Positions 47,861 to 57,397 of a stretch of 64,000 nt of DNA are shown here, one piece after another. This DNA is from Rhodoferax sp. (GTDB lineage Bacteria > Pseudomonadota > Gammaproteobacteria > Burkholderiales > Burkholderiaceae_C). The position numbers were made by a program, and so were the translations under genes. The stretch lies in contig NZ_JAQURE010000001.1 of NCBI RefSeq assembly GCF_028715765.1, positions 62,001 to 126,000 on the forward strand, read 5' to 3'. Each line of letters begins with the position of its first letter. The stretch's first letter is position 1. Under the pieces are notes generated by a model. That model had not been told where the DNA came from. It searched no databases and saw only the letters and a program-made list of their open reading frames with translations.

Positions 47861-49006
47861 ATGAAATTCAAACTGAAACAACTCGCTGTGGGTGCCGCTT
47901 TGGCGGTGGGCACATTGGCCGCCATGGCCGCTGACACGATCAAAATCGGCTCGGTGCTGTCGGTCACCGGCCCGGCGGCATTTTTGGGTGACCCAGAGCT
48001 GAAAACCCTGCAGATGTACGTGGAAGACATCAACAAAAAAGGCGGCGTGATTGGCCGTCAGCTGGAACTGGTGCATTACGACGACGGCAGTGACGCCAGC
48101 AAAGCCAACGGTTTTGGCAAACGCCTGATTGACGACGACAAGGTCGACATCATCGTCGGCGGCACCACCACCGGCGCCACCATGTCGATGGCGCCGCTGG
48201 TTGAAAAAGCCGGTGTGCCCTTTATCTCGCTGGCCGGTGCCGTGGTGATTGTGGAGCCGGTGAAAAAATGGATTTTCAAAACCCCCCACACCGACCGCAT
48301 GGCGGCTGAAAAAGTGTTTGAAGACATGAAAAAACATGGCATCACCAAAGTGGCGCTGTTTTCCGAGACCAGTGGTTTTGGCCAGTCCGGCAAAAAGGAA
48401 ACCATGGGTGTGGCTTCCAAGTACGGCATTGACCTGGTAGCCAACGAAACCTATGGCCCCAAGGACACCGACATGAGCCCGCAACTGACCAAAATCCGCA
48501 ACACCGCTGGCGTGCAAGCCGTGTTCATTTTTGGCCTGGGCCAGGGCCCGGCGATTGCCACCAAAGGCTACAAACAATTGGGCATGACATTGCCGCTGTA
48601 CCACGCCCACGGTGTCGCCTCTGAAGAGTTCATCAAGCTGTCTGGCCCAGCAGCCGAGGGGGTGCGCCTGCCCGCTGCGGCGTTGCTGGTGGCTGACAAA
48701 CTGGCCGCCAACGACCCGCAAAAGCCCGTGGCCCAAGGCTACGCCAATGCCTTCAAAGCAAAGTGGAAAACCGATGTCTCCACTTTTGGTGGCCATGCCT
48801 ATGACGGCCTGATGCTGGCCGTGGATGCCATCAAACGCGCCGGCAGCACCGACAAGGCCAAGGTGCGCGATGCGATTGAAGCCACCAAGGGTTTTGTCGG
48901 CACTGGCGGCTTGGTCAACATGTCGGCCACCGACCACATGGGTCTGGATTTGTCGGCCTTCAAGATGCTGGAAATCAAGGGCGGCGACTGGACGCTGGCC
49001 AAGTAA
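47861..49006 (+). CDS. Branched-chain-type ABC transporter substrate-binding protein
   Basis: signal peptide, IKIGSVLSVTGPAAFLGDPELKTLQMYVEDINKKGGVIGRQLELVHYDDGSD. Confidence 0.93.
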   Translation: MKFKLKQLAVGAALAVGTLAAMAADTIKIGSVLSVTGPAAFLGDPELKTLQMYVEDINKKGGVIGRQLELVHYDDGSDASKANGFGKRLIDDDKVDIIVGGTTTGATMSMAPLVEKAGVPFISLAGAVVIVEPVKKWIFKTPHTDRMAAEKVFEDMKKHGITKVALFSETSGFGQSGKKETMGVASKYGIDLVANETYGPKDTDMSPQLTKIRNTAGVQAVFIFGLGQGPAIATKGYKQLGMTLPLYHAHGVASEEFIKLSGPAAEGVRLPAAALLVADKLAANDPQKPVAQGYANAFKAKWKTDVSTFGGHAYDGLMLAVDAIKRAGSTDKAKVRDAIEATKGFVGTGGLVNMSATDHMGLDLSAFKMLEIKGGDWTLAK

Positions 49007-49090
49007 GGGCGACAGGTACAAGCCAACGCCCCATGCGTTGGCTTGCCGTTGCCACCCCGGTCGCCAGCCATCACACTCCTGAAAAAAATC

Positions 49091-49876
49091 ATGTTTGACA
49101 CCCTTGCCATTGAACGACACCACAAGGTCGCCACGATCTGGATGAACCGCCCGGAAGTGCTCAACGCCTTCAACGAGCAGCTCATTGACGACCTGCAACA
49201 AGCCTGCCTGCAGCTCGACGCTGACACCCGCGTGCGCGTGGTGGTGCTGGCTGGACGCGGCAAACATTTTTCAGCCGGGGCCGACCTGAACTGGATGCGT
49301 CGCGCGGCTCAGGGCAGTGAGGCTGACAACCTGGCCGACGCGCGTCGCTTTGCCAGGATGCTGCGCACGCTCTCAGGCATGCGCAAACCGACCATTGCCC
49401 GCATTCAAGGCGCGGCCTTGGGTGGCGGCACCGGGCTGGCCGCCGCCTGCGACATGGCAGTGGCAAGCGTTGATGCGGTGTTTTCCACCTCAGAGGTCAA
49501 GTTCGGCATCATTCCGGCGGTGATCAGCCCCTATGTGCTGCGCGCCATCGGGCCACGTCACGCGTTGCGCTACTTTCAGAGTGCCGAGCGCATCTCGGCA
49601 GAGCGCGCGCTGGCCATTGGCCTGATCAACGAGGTGGCGCCGCAGGAGGGGCTCGATGCCGTGTTGGCCAGCTTGATTGAGCCGCTGCTGGCCGGTGCGC
49701 CGTCTGCGCAAACGGCAGCCAAGGAACTGATTGCCGCCGTGCAAGGTCAGCCCATTGACGATGTCATCACCGAGGCCACCGCCCAGCGCATTGCGGCGCA
49801 GCGCGCCACCGCTGAAGGGCGCGACGGCGTGGCCGCGTTTCTGGACAAGCGCCCACCAGCGTGGCTGGCCAATTAG
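49091..49876 (+). CDS. Enoyl-CoA hydratase/isomerase family protein
   Basis: GRGKHFSAGADLNWMRRAA, IQGAALGGGTGLAAACDMAVA. Confidence 0.88.
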   Translation: MFDTLAIERHHKVATIWMNRPEVLNAFNEQLIDDLQQACLQLDADTRVRVVVLAGRGKHFSAGADLNWMRRAAQGSEADNLADARRFARMLRTLSGMRKPTIARIQGAALGGGTGLAAACDMAVASVDAVFSTSEVKFGIIPAVISPYVLRAIGPRHALRYFQSAERISAERALAIGLINEVAPQEGLDAVLASLIEPLLAGAPSAQTAAKELIAAVQGQPIDDVITEATAQRIAAQRATAEGRDGVAAFLDKRPPAWLAN

Positions 49877-49903
49877 TTATGTTTAACCCAAGGAGTCACA
49901 CTT

Positions 49904-50920
49904 ATGTACACGCAATCGTTCAACGTGCAGGAGACCCCCGGCCAGAAAAAAGCGGCCAAACCGGCGGCCCTGGAAAACCCCGAGTTTCAGGCGCGTTTTG
50001 ATGCCAAGGTGTCTGCCGACGGCAAAATTGAGCCGCAAGACTGGATGCCCGAGGCCTACCGCAAAACCCTGCTGCGCCAGATCAGCCAGCACGCCCACAG
50101 CGAAATTGTCGGCATGCTGCCCGAGGGCAACTGGATCAGCCGCGCCCCCAGCCTCAAGCGCAAGGCGATCCTGATTGCCAAGGTGCAAGACGAAGGCGGT
50201 CACGGCCTGTACCTGTACAGCGCCGCCGAAACCCTGGGCCAGGGGCGCGACCAGATGCTGGCCGACCTGCACAGCGGCAAAGCCAAATACAGCTCCATCT
50301 TCAACTACCCCACGCTCAACTGGGCTGACGTGGGTGTGGTGGGCTGGCTGGTGGATGGCGCGGCCATCATGAACCAGATTCCGCTGTGCCGCTGCAGCTT
50401 TGGTCCCTACGCCCGCGCCATGATCCGGGTCTGCAAAGAAGAGTCTTTTCATCAGCGCCAGGGCTATGAGGCGCTGCTGGTGATGATGCAAGGCACGGCC
50501 GCGCAAAAAGCCATGGTGCAAGATGCCGTGAACCGCTTCTGGTGGAAGTGCCTGGCCATGTTTGGCCCACCCGATGCCGACAGCCCGCACAGCGCCCAGG
50601 CCATGCACTGGGGCATCAAACGCATCAGCAACGACGACCTGCGGCAGAAGTTCATCGACGCCACCGTGCCACAAGCCCAAGTGCTGGGTGTGACCCTGCC
50701 CGACCCTGATTTGAAATGGAACGAAGCGCGCCAGCACTTTGACTACGGCCAGATTGACTGGGACGAGTTTTGGAGCACCGTCAACGGCAACGGCCCGTGC
50801 AACCGCGAGCGCCTGGCGACCCGCGTCAAAGCCCACAACGATGGCCAATGGGTGCGCGATGCCGCCCTGGCGCACGCCCGCAAACACCAACCCACCCCCC
50901 AACACAAGGAAGCAGCATGA
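49904..50920 (+). CDS. paaA: Phenylacetyl-CoA epoxidase subunit PaaA
   Basis: [37 protein letters not shown] diiron ligands. Confidence 0.97.
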   Translation: MYTQSFNVQETPGQKKAAKPAALENPEFQARFDAKVSADGKIEPQDWMPEAYRKTLLRQISQHAHSEIVGMLPEGNWISRAPSLKRKAILIAKVQDEGGHGLYLYSAAETLGQGRDQMLADLHSGKAKYSSIFNYPTLNWADVGVVGWLVDGAAIMNQIPLCRCSFGPYARAMIRVCKEESFHQRQGYEALLVMMQGTAAQKAMVQDAVNRFWWKCLAMFGPPDADSPHSAQAMHWGIKRISNDDLRQKFIDATVPQAQVLGVTLPDPDLKWNEARQHFDYGQIDWDEFWSTVNGNGPCNRERLATRVKAHNDGQWVRDAALAHARKHQPTPQHKEAA

Positions 50921-51243
50921 GCACCCCAACCCCTCAAACCAAAGAAGTCGGCGCACCGGCGCTCAAAGACTGGCCGCTCTGGGAAGTTTTTGTGCGCAGC
51001 AAACAAGGTCTGGAGCACAAACACTGCGGCAGCCTGCACGCCAGCGACGCACAACACGCCCTGCAAATGGCACGCGATGTCTACACCCGCCGCCAGGAAG
51101 GCGTGAGCATCTGGGTGGTGCCGAGCAAAAACATCACGGCAAGTGCACCCGAAGACAAAGATTCGATGTTTGAGCCAGCCGCCGACAAGATCTACCGCCA
51201 CCCCACTTTTTATGACATTCCTGACGAAGTGGGGCACATGTGA
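50917..51243 (+). CDS. paaB: Phenylacetyl-CoA epoxidase subunit PaaB
   Basis: [52 protein letters not shown]. Confidence 0.96.
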   Translation: MSTPTPQTKEVGAPALKDWPLWEVFVRSKQGLEHKHCGSLHASDAQHALQMARDVYTRRQEGVSIWVVPSKNITASAPEDKDSMFEPAADKIYRHPTFYDIPDEVGHM

Positions 51244-52031
51244 TGGCCGCCTATTTTCAAGACTACCTGCTGCACCTGGCCGACAACGCGCTCATTCTGG
51301 GCCAGCGCAACGCCCAATGGTGCGGCCACGGCCCGGTGCTGGAAGAAGACCTGGCGCTGGCCAACAACAGTCTGGATCTGATCGGCCAGGCCCGCCTGCT
51401 GTACCAGCATGTGGCCACCGTGCGCAAAGACGGCAAGACCAGCGAAGACCTGCTGGCCTATTTCCGCGATGTGCCGGATTTCAAAAACTACACCCTGCTG
51501 GAGCTGCCGCACAGCACCGCGCTGGCTCCCACGGCCAGTGGCGAGCGTGATTACGCGGTGACGATTGGGCGCAACTTTTTGTATAGCGCGCTGATGGTGC
51601 TGGTGTGGGACGGCTTGAGGGCCTCCAGCGACGCACAGCTGGCCGCGATTGCATCCAAGTCGCTCAAGGAAGCCCAATACCACCTGCGCCACGCCCACGA
51701 CTGGCTGCTGCGCCTGGGCGACGGCACCGACACGTCACACGCCAAAATGCAGGCCGCCATTGACCACTTGATGCCCTACACGCAGGAGTTCTGGACACCC
51801 AGCGCCATGGAATCTGCGGTGGCGAAAAGTGGCCAAGGGGTTGATGTGCAGCCACTTCAAGACCCATGGAACGCGCTGGTAGACGACGCGCTGGCAGTGG
51901 CCACGCTCAAGCGCCCGGCGGCCGGGGGCTTTGTCTCCACCGGCAAGAGCGGCGTGCACTCCGAGCACCTGGGTTTTGTGCTGGCCGAGATGCAAAGCCT
52001 GGCCCGGGCGCACCCGGAAGCGGTCTGGTAG
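51243..52031 (+). CDS. paaC: Phenylacetyl-CoA epoxidase subunit PaaC
   Basis: YLLHLADNALILGQRNAQWCGHGPVLEEDLALANNSLDLIGQAR. Confidence 0.96.
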   Translation: MAAYFQDYLLHLADNALILGQRNAQWCGHGPVLEEDLALANNSLDLIGQARLLYQHVATVRKDGKTSEDLLAYFRDVPDFKNYTLLELPHSTALAPTASGERDYAVTIGRNFLYSALMVLVWDGLRASSDAQLAAIASKSLKEAQYHLRHAHDWLLRLGDGTDTSHAKMQAAIDHLMPYTQEFWTPSAMESAVAKSGQGVDVQPLQDPWNALVDDALAVATLKRPAAGGFVSTGKSGVHSEHLGFVLAEMQSLARAHPEAVW

Positions 52032-52061
52032 GCCGTCTGAAAAAGACTTCTGGAAAGTGCC

Positions 52062-52655
52062 ATGTCAACCCCTACCACCCCGAACCAGCTGGCGGCTTTG
52101 AACGTCTTGCCGGATGGCCCAATCGCCCAAAAACAGCCATCAGAACCGTTTTACGCCGTCTGGCAGCTGCTGGAGTCGGTCACCGACCCCGAGATTCCGG
52201 TCGTCAACCTGCGCGAGATGGGCATCTTGCGCGCCGTGCGCCAGACCGCCAGCGGGCTTGAAGTGGTGATCACCCCCACCTACAGCGGCTGCCCGGCCAT
52301 GAGCCAGATGCACGACGATGTGGTGAATGCCCTGGCCAAAGCCGGCATGGCGGCACGGGTGCTGACACAGATTGCGCCCGCTTGGTCCACCGACTGGATG
52401 ACAGCGCAGGGGCGCGAGAAGTTGCGCAGCTACGGCATTGCCCCGCCACATGCCAGCCGCTGCGGCGAGTCGAATGCCAACGTCATCCAGTTTGCTTCCA
52501 AAAACAGAGCTTCCAGCGCACATTTGGCGGTGCTTTGCCCGCAATGCGGCTCACAAAATACAACCGAGACCTCGCACTTTGGTTCGACCGCCTGCAAAGC
52601 GTTGTACCGCTGCCTGGACTGCCTGGAACCCTTTGATTACTTCAAACCATATTGA
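52062..52655 (+). CDS. paaD: Phenylacetate degradation protein PaaD (DUF59 family)
   Basis: ESVTDPEIPVVNLREMGILR, CPQCGSQNTTETSHFGSTACKALYRC. Confidence 0.95.
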   Translation: MSTPTTPNQLAALNVLPDGPIAQKQPSEPFYAVWQLLESVTDPEIPVVNLREMGILRAVRQTASGLEVVITPTYSGCPAMSQMHDDVVNALAKAGMAARVLTQIAPAWSTDWMTAQGREKLRSYGIAPPHASRCGESNANVIQFASKNRASSAHLAVLCPQCGSQNTTETSHFGSTACKALYRCLDCLEPFDYFKPY

Positions 52656-52661
52656 GCCATC

Positions 52662-53768
52662 ATGTCCAAATCTCCCCGTTTTCACGACCTGCGCGTGTCA
52701 CGCGTCAGCCCCGAGGCCGCTGGCTCGGTGGCCATTGCCCTGAGCGTGCCCGATGACCTGTTGGGTAGCTATGACTTCCAGCCCGGTCAATACCTGACGT
52801 TGCGCAGCAAGATTGACGGCGCCGACGTGCGCCGCAGTTATTCCATCTGCTGCACGCACAGCCATCTCAAGCAACAGCATGAGCTGGTGGTGGGCATCCG
52901 CCCGATGGAAGGTGGCGTGTTCTCCAACTGGGCGGCCACACAACTCAAAGCCGGTGACACGCTGGCAGTGATGCCGCCCGATGGCCGCTTTGTGTCAAAA
53001 CGTCCACGCGCCTTGCACCGCGTGGGGTTTGCCGCGGGTTCGGGCATCACGCCCATTTTGTCGATCATGGCCAGCACACTGGAAGACCAGCCAGAGGCCA
53101 AATTCACCCTGGTCTACGGCAACCGCAGCATGGCCAGCGTGATGTTCAATGAGGCGCTGCAAGACCTGAAAGACCGCTTTGCCGACCGCCTGACCCTGAT
53201 TCACATCCTGTCGCGCCAGGCGCAAGAGGTGGACCTGTTGCAAGGCCGCATTGACGCCGACAAGGTACGCGCCCTCATCGCCACCCTGCTGCCCGTGGCC
53301 AGCATGGACGAGGTGTTCATTTGCGGCCCGGAGGCGATGATTGAGGTCACTGAAAAGGCGTTGCTGGAGGCCGGTGTGCCCGCCAAACAGGTGCACACCG
53401 AGCGCTTCACCTCGCCGGTGCTCGAAACCCTGACCCCCGAAGCCCGTCAGGCGGCGCTGGCCAGCCACATGAAGCTGCCCGCTGGTGGCCAGGTGGCGCT
53501 CACGGTGGTGCTGGACGGCAAGGCACACGCGCTCAAAATGAACCCCGATGAACATGTGCTGGACGCAGCCATGGCTGCCGGGCTTGACCTGCCTTTTTCA
53601 TGCAAGGGAGGGGTCTGCGCCACCTGCCGCTGCAAGGTCATGGACGGCAGCGTGAGCATGGACAAAAACTACGGTCTGGAGCCCTGGGAAACTGAAAAAG
53701 GCTTTGTGCTGAGCTGCCAGTCGCGCCCGACCAGCGAAAGCGTCACCGTGAGTTTTGACGAGCGGTGA
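52662..53768 (+). CDS. paaE: Phenylacetyl-CoA epoxidase reductase PaaE
   Basis: FNR domain plus C-terminal ferredoxin DLPFSCKGGVCATCRCKVMDGSVSMDKNYGLE. Confidence 0.95.
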   Translation: MSKSPRFHDLRVSRVSPEAAGSVAIALSVPDDLLGSYDFQPGQYLTLRSKIDGADVRRSYSICCTHSHLKQQHELVVGIRPMEGGVFSNWAATQLKAGDTLAVMPPDGRFVSKRPRALHRVGFAAGSGITPILSIMASTLEDQPEAKFTLVYGNRSMASVMFNEALQDLKDRFADRLTLIHILSRQAQEVDLLQGRIDADKVRALIATLLPVASMDEVFICGPEAMIEVTEKALLEAGVPAKQVHTERFTSPVLETLTPEARQAALASHMKLPAGGQVALTVVLDGKAHALKMNPDEHVLDAAMAAGLDLPFSCKGGVCATCRCKVMDGSVSMDKNYGLEPWETEKGFVLSCQSRPTSESVTVSFDER

Positions 53769-54403
53769 AGGTTTACAACTACTTTCGCAGCGGTACCTCG
53801 CACCGCCTGCGCATCGTGCTTAACCTCAAGGGCCTGGATTGGGACTATGTGGCGGTTGATTTGCGCGCTGAAGCCCACTTTGACCCGGCCTTCAAAGCAC
53901 TGAACCCGCAAGGTTTTGTCCCCACGTTGATCGAGGGTGACCTGGTGCTGACGCAGTCGCCGGCCATCATCGAGTGGCTGGAGGAACGCTACCCGACACC
54001 ACCGCTGCTGCCTGTGGATGCGAATGACCGCGCCCGTGTGCGCGCCCTGGCCGCCGTGGTGGGCTGTGACATCCACCCGCTGAACAACCGCCGCGTGCTG
54101 GAATACCTTCGCCACCAGCTCCATGGCGACGAGGCGGCGGTGCTGGCTTGGTGCGGCTGCTGGATCAACGCTGGTTTTGAAGCACTGGAACAGCTGCTGG
54201 CGGCAGACCCGAAGCGCGGCAGCTTCTGCTTTGGTGGCCAGCCTGGCCTGGCCGATGCCTACCTAGTGGCCCAGGTGGAAAGCGCCCGGCGCTTCCAGGT
54301 CGACCTGGCGCCTTACCCTTTCATTTGTGCAGTCGACCAGACCTGCGCCAATCTGCAAGCTTTTGTCCAAGCGGCACCAAAAAACCAGCCCGATGCCCTC
54401 TGA
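53765..54403 (+). CDS. maiA: Maleylacetoacetate isomerase / zeta-class glutathione S-transferase (GTG start)
   Basis: VKVYNYFRSGTSHRLRIVLNLKGLDWDYVAVDLRAEAHFDPAFKALNPQGFVPTL (SSxxxxR-like motif). Confidence 0.85.
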   Translation: MKVYNYFRSGTSHRLRIVLNLKGLDWDYVAVDLRAEAHFDPAFKALNPQGFVPTLIEGDLVLTQSPAIIEWLEERYPTPPLLPVDANDRARVRALAAVVGCDIHPLNNRRVLEYLRHQLHGDEAAVLAWCGCWINAGFEALEQLLAADPKRGSFCFGGQPGLADAYLVAQVESARRFQVDLAPYPFICAVDQTCANLQAFVQAAPKNQPDAL

Positions 54404-54474
54404 CTTGTACCTATTGCGTCAGCATTGGCAATTTAAAATTTCTCTTTCAACCAAGTTTGTTGAACAGGAAACCT

Positions 54475-56127
54475 ATGTCTGAACTGATTTTGCTGGGCGA
54501 TGAAGCGGTGGCTCGTGGTGCCATAGATGCGGGTTTGAGCGCTGCCTTTGCCTACCCTGGCACGCCATCCACCGAGATTTACCAAGCCATTGAGGACTAT
54601 GCCAAAAAGCACGGACATCATGTGCGCGGTATGTGGTCTACAAATGAGAAAGTTGCGCTGGAAGAAGGTGTTGGGGTCTCATATGCCGGACGCCGCGCCA
54701 TGGTTTCCATGAAACACGTGGGGCTGAATGTGGCGGCAGACCCGTTCATGAACGTTGCAGTGTCCGGTGCACACGGTGGTTTGGTGGTGGTGGTGGCAGA
54801 TGACCCTGGCATGCACAGCTCACAGAACGAACAGGATTCGCGTTTTTTTGCCGACTTCGCCATGGTGCCCTGCTTTGAACCAGCCGACCAACAGCAATGC
54901 TATGACATGACACGAGAGGCTTTTGAGGTGTCTGAAACCCACCAGGTGCCAGTCTTGCTGCGCTTGGTCACCAGGCTGGCACACAGCCGCTCGCGGGTCA
55001 AACTGGCGGCACAGCGGGCTCAAAATGTGGCGCATTTTGTCGATGATCCACGCCGCTTTATCCTGCTGCCTGGCAACGCGCGCAAGGCTTATGCCAGCTT
55101 GATTGACAAGCAAACCGCCTTGCAGGCCTATGGTGAATCCTCTGCCATCAACCCGCTGACTTTGCGGGGTGACAAGTGCCCTGGTATCTTGGTCAGCGGT
55201 TTGGCCTGGAACTACCTGCAAGAGGCACTGGGCACAGGGCTTGAGCAGTACAACCTGTTGCGCATAGGTTTTTACCCGCTGCCTATCAAAAAAATCCGTC
55301 AATTGCTTGATGCCTCCAGCGAAATCTTTGTGGTGGAAGAGGGTTACCCCTTTATTGAGCGTTATGTCAGCGCGCTGGGACTGATGACCGATCGCCCTAT
55401 TCGTGGCAAGCTGACCGGCCACTTGCCGCGCATGGGTGAACTGTCTCAAGATGACATCAAACGTTGCTTTGGATTGCCCATCAACCCTTCGCTCAAAATT
55501 GCAGGTCTCGAAGACGTGCTGGTAGGACGGCCACCGAGTCTGTGCGACAAATGCCCGCACACCGACTCTTACTTGGCCATCAATGAAGTGATTGCCGAGT
55601 TCAATCCAGATGCCCGGGTAATGGGCGACATTGGCTGCTACACCTTGGGCGCCATGGGGCCGTTGCAGGGCATTCATTCCTGCCTGTGCATGGGCGCCTC
55701 CATCGGCATGGCCATTGGTGTGGTGCACGCCGGCATCAGCCCGGCACTGTGTGTGATTGGCGATGGCACATTCACCCATTCGGGCATGACGGCGCTACTC
55801 GATGCAGCGCGTGACAACACCAATATCAAGGTGTTCATTCTGGACAACAGCATCATTGCCATGACCGGCGGCCAACCTACTGCCGCCACCGATGAGGAAG
55901 TGGTTGACCTGGTGGCCGGGCTGGGCGTGCCACGTGCGCACATTCGCATTGTGGTGCCGTCACCGCACAAAAAACAACACACCACCGAGACCATCCGCCA
56001 AGAGCTGGCCTACGTCGGCCTGTCGGTGATCGTTGCGCGGCGTGCCTGCGTGACATATGCCAAAGAAGTCAAGCTGCAGAAGGAAAACCGAGCGAACAAA
56101 CACACCATTGAGGTGGTCAGCGTATGA
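54475..56127 (+). CDS. iorA: Indolepyruvate:ferredoxin oxidoreductase alpha subunit-like, without C-terminal ferredoxin domain
   Basis: LGDEAVARGAIDAGLSAAFAYPGTPSTEIYQ, CDKCPHTDSY, TPP motif GDGTFTHSGMTALLDAARDNTNIKVFILDN. Confidence 0.88.
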   Translation: MSELILLGDEAVARGAIDAGLSAAFAYPGTPSTEIYQAIEDYAKKHGHHVRGMWSTNEKVALEEGVGVSYAGRRAMVSMKHVGLNVAADPFMNVAVSGAHGGLVVVVADDPGMHSSQNEQDSRFFADFAMVPCFEPADQQQCYDMTREAFEVSETHQVPVLLRLVTRLAHSRSRVKLAAQRAQNVAHFVDDPRRFILLPGNARKAYASLIDKQTALQAYGESSAINPLTLRGDKCPGILVSGLAWNYLQEALGTGLEQYNLLRIGFYPLPIKKIRQLLDASSEIFVVEEGYPFIERYVSALGLMTDRPIRGKLTGHLPRMGELSQDDIKRCFGLPINPSLKIAGLEDVLVGRPPSLCDKCPHTDSYLAINEVIAEFNPDARVMGDIGCYTLGAMGPLQGIHSCLCMGASIGMAIGVVHAGISPALCVIGDGTFTHSGMTALLDAARDNTNIKVFILDNSIIAMTGGQPTAATDEEVVDLVAGLGVPRAHIRIVVPSPHKKQHTTETIRQELAYVGLSVIVARRACVTYAKEVKLQKENRANKHTIEVVSV

Positions 56128-56903
56128 ACTTCGATCTGGTGGTCTGTGGTGTGGGCGGGCAAGGTGTTTTGACCATGGCTGGCGTGATCGACCACGCCGT
56201 GCATGAAGCAGGCTTGCAACTCAAACAGTCTGAAGTGCATGGCATGGCGCAGCGCGGAGGCGCTGTGTCAGCCTTTGTACGACTCTCAGATCACGCTGTA
56301 GCCAGTGACCTGATCGCTCAAGGTTGCGCGCAAATGATTTTGTCAGTGGAGCCCATGGAAGCCTTGCGCTACACGCCTTTGCTGAGGCCAGACGGCTGGA
56401 TCGTGACCGACATCACCCCCATGCTCAATGTAGACAACTACCCGTCATTGCCAGATTTGTACAAAGTGCTGTTTTCTGCGCCACGCCTGGTGGCACTGGA
56501 TGCGGCGCGCTTGGCACACAAAGCCGGCAGCATCAAGGTGCAAAACACCGTCATGCTGGGCGCTGCTGCCATGCACCTGCCGCTGCCTGGTGAGTTCTTT
56601 GAAAACCAGTTGCGCCATTTGTTTGGACGCAAAGGTGATCGCATCGTCACAGCCAACCTGAACGCGTTTCGCATGGGCGATGCCGCCAGTCGGTTTGCGG
56701 CTGCGCTGCTGCAAGCGGGGGTCGCCTCAGAAGTCGTGTCGCGTGCGGTCGCTCGGCTGGCGTTTGAGCCCAAACCTGTTGCCACCGAGCTCGTGGCGCG
56801 ATGGCATCAGCGCCTCATGCAGCCTGATGCTGCGGCCATAGCAGCCAAAATTTTTGCAGCAGAAGAAGCCTACACGCCCGATGCCGTGACCCAAGGCTTG
56901 TAA
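56124..56903 (+). CDS. iorB: Indolepyruvate:ferredoxin oxidoreductase beta subunit-like
   Basis: MNFDLVVCGVGGQGVLTMAGVIDHAVHEAGLQLKQSEVHGMAQRGGAVSAFVRLSD; ATGA overlap with iorA. Confidence 0.88.
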   Translation: MNFDLVVCGVGGQGVLTMAGVIDHAVHEAGLQLKQSEVHGMAQRGGAVSAFVRLSDHAVASDLIAQGCAQMILSVEPMEALRYTPLLRPDGWIVTDITPMLNVDNYPSLPDLYKVLFSAPRLVALDAARLAHKAGSIKVQNTVMLGAAAMHLPLPGEFFENQLRHLFGRKGDRIVTANLNAFRMGDAASRFAAALLQAGVASEVVSRAVARLAFEPKPVATELVARWHQRLMQPDAAAIAAKIFAAEEAYTPDAVTQGL

Positions 56904-56995
56904 GCGCACAGCGGCAGCACGCTGCACAAGGCGGGTGTGATTCAAACTGATGTGGAGTTATTCTCGCCCCATCCATGCAGCAAAGGAGCCCAGAC

Positions 56996-57397
56996 ATGAC
57001 TGAACCATTGATGAGTGATGCGGAATTGGTAAGAAGACTGGGCGCCCATCCTGATTTGCGAAGTCGAATGGAATCCTTGCTGCTGGCGGTCGAAGACGAG
57101 ACAGGAGAACTCCAGACGGCCGATGCAGCGGAAATGCGAGTCATTGAGGTCATACGACGCACTGGGCACGATGCACTGCAAGCTTGGGCCAAACACCAAG
57201 TAGAAAAGACTTCCCAAAAGTCCAAACAAACCGCTGGCGTATGGCGCGAGGGTAAAAAAAACTCTGCTGGCACACCACCTTTGGCGACATCAGCGTTGAC
57301 GAACCCCAATACCGTGACGGCACCAAAAGAATCCGTCCGTTTGCGCAAAGCGCCCAAGTCAGCAACCGCGGCTGCTCACGCCCGCTACAGCGCGTAG
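56996..57397 (+). CDS. ISKra4-like transposase N-terminal part (orfA)
   Basis: ELVRRLGAHPDLRSRMESLLLAVEDETGELQTADAAEMRVIEVIRRTGHDALQAWAK. Confidence 0.8.
   Translation: MTEPLMSDAELVRRLGAHPDLRSRMESLLLAVEDETGELQTADAAEMRVIEVIRRTGHDALQAWAKHQVEKTSQKSKQTAGVWREGKKNSAGTPPLATSALTNPNTVTAPKESVRLRKAPKSATAAAHARYSA
57256..57262 (+). promoter_or_regulatory. Putative -1 ribosomal frameshift slippery heptamer A AAA AAC
   Basis: orfA frame GGT AAA AAA AAC; -1 frame continues into orfB. Confidence 0.6.

Noticed and set aside
47645-49267. 540-aa minus-strand ORF
   Set aside because: Antisense to the thiolase 3' end and the ABC binding-protein gene; no family motifs.
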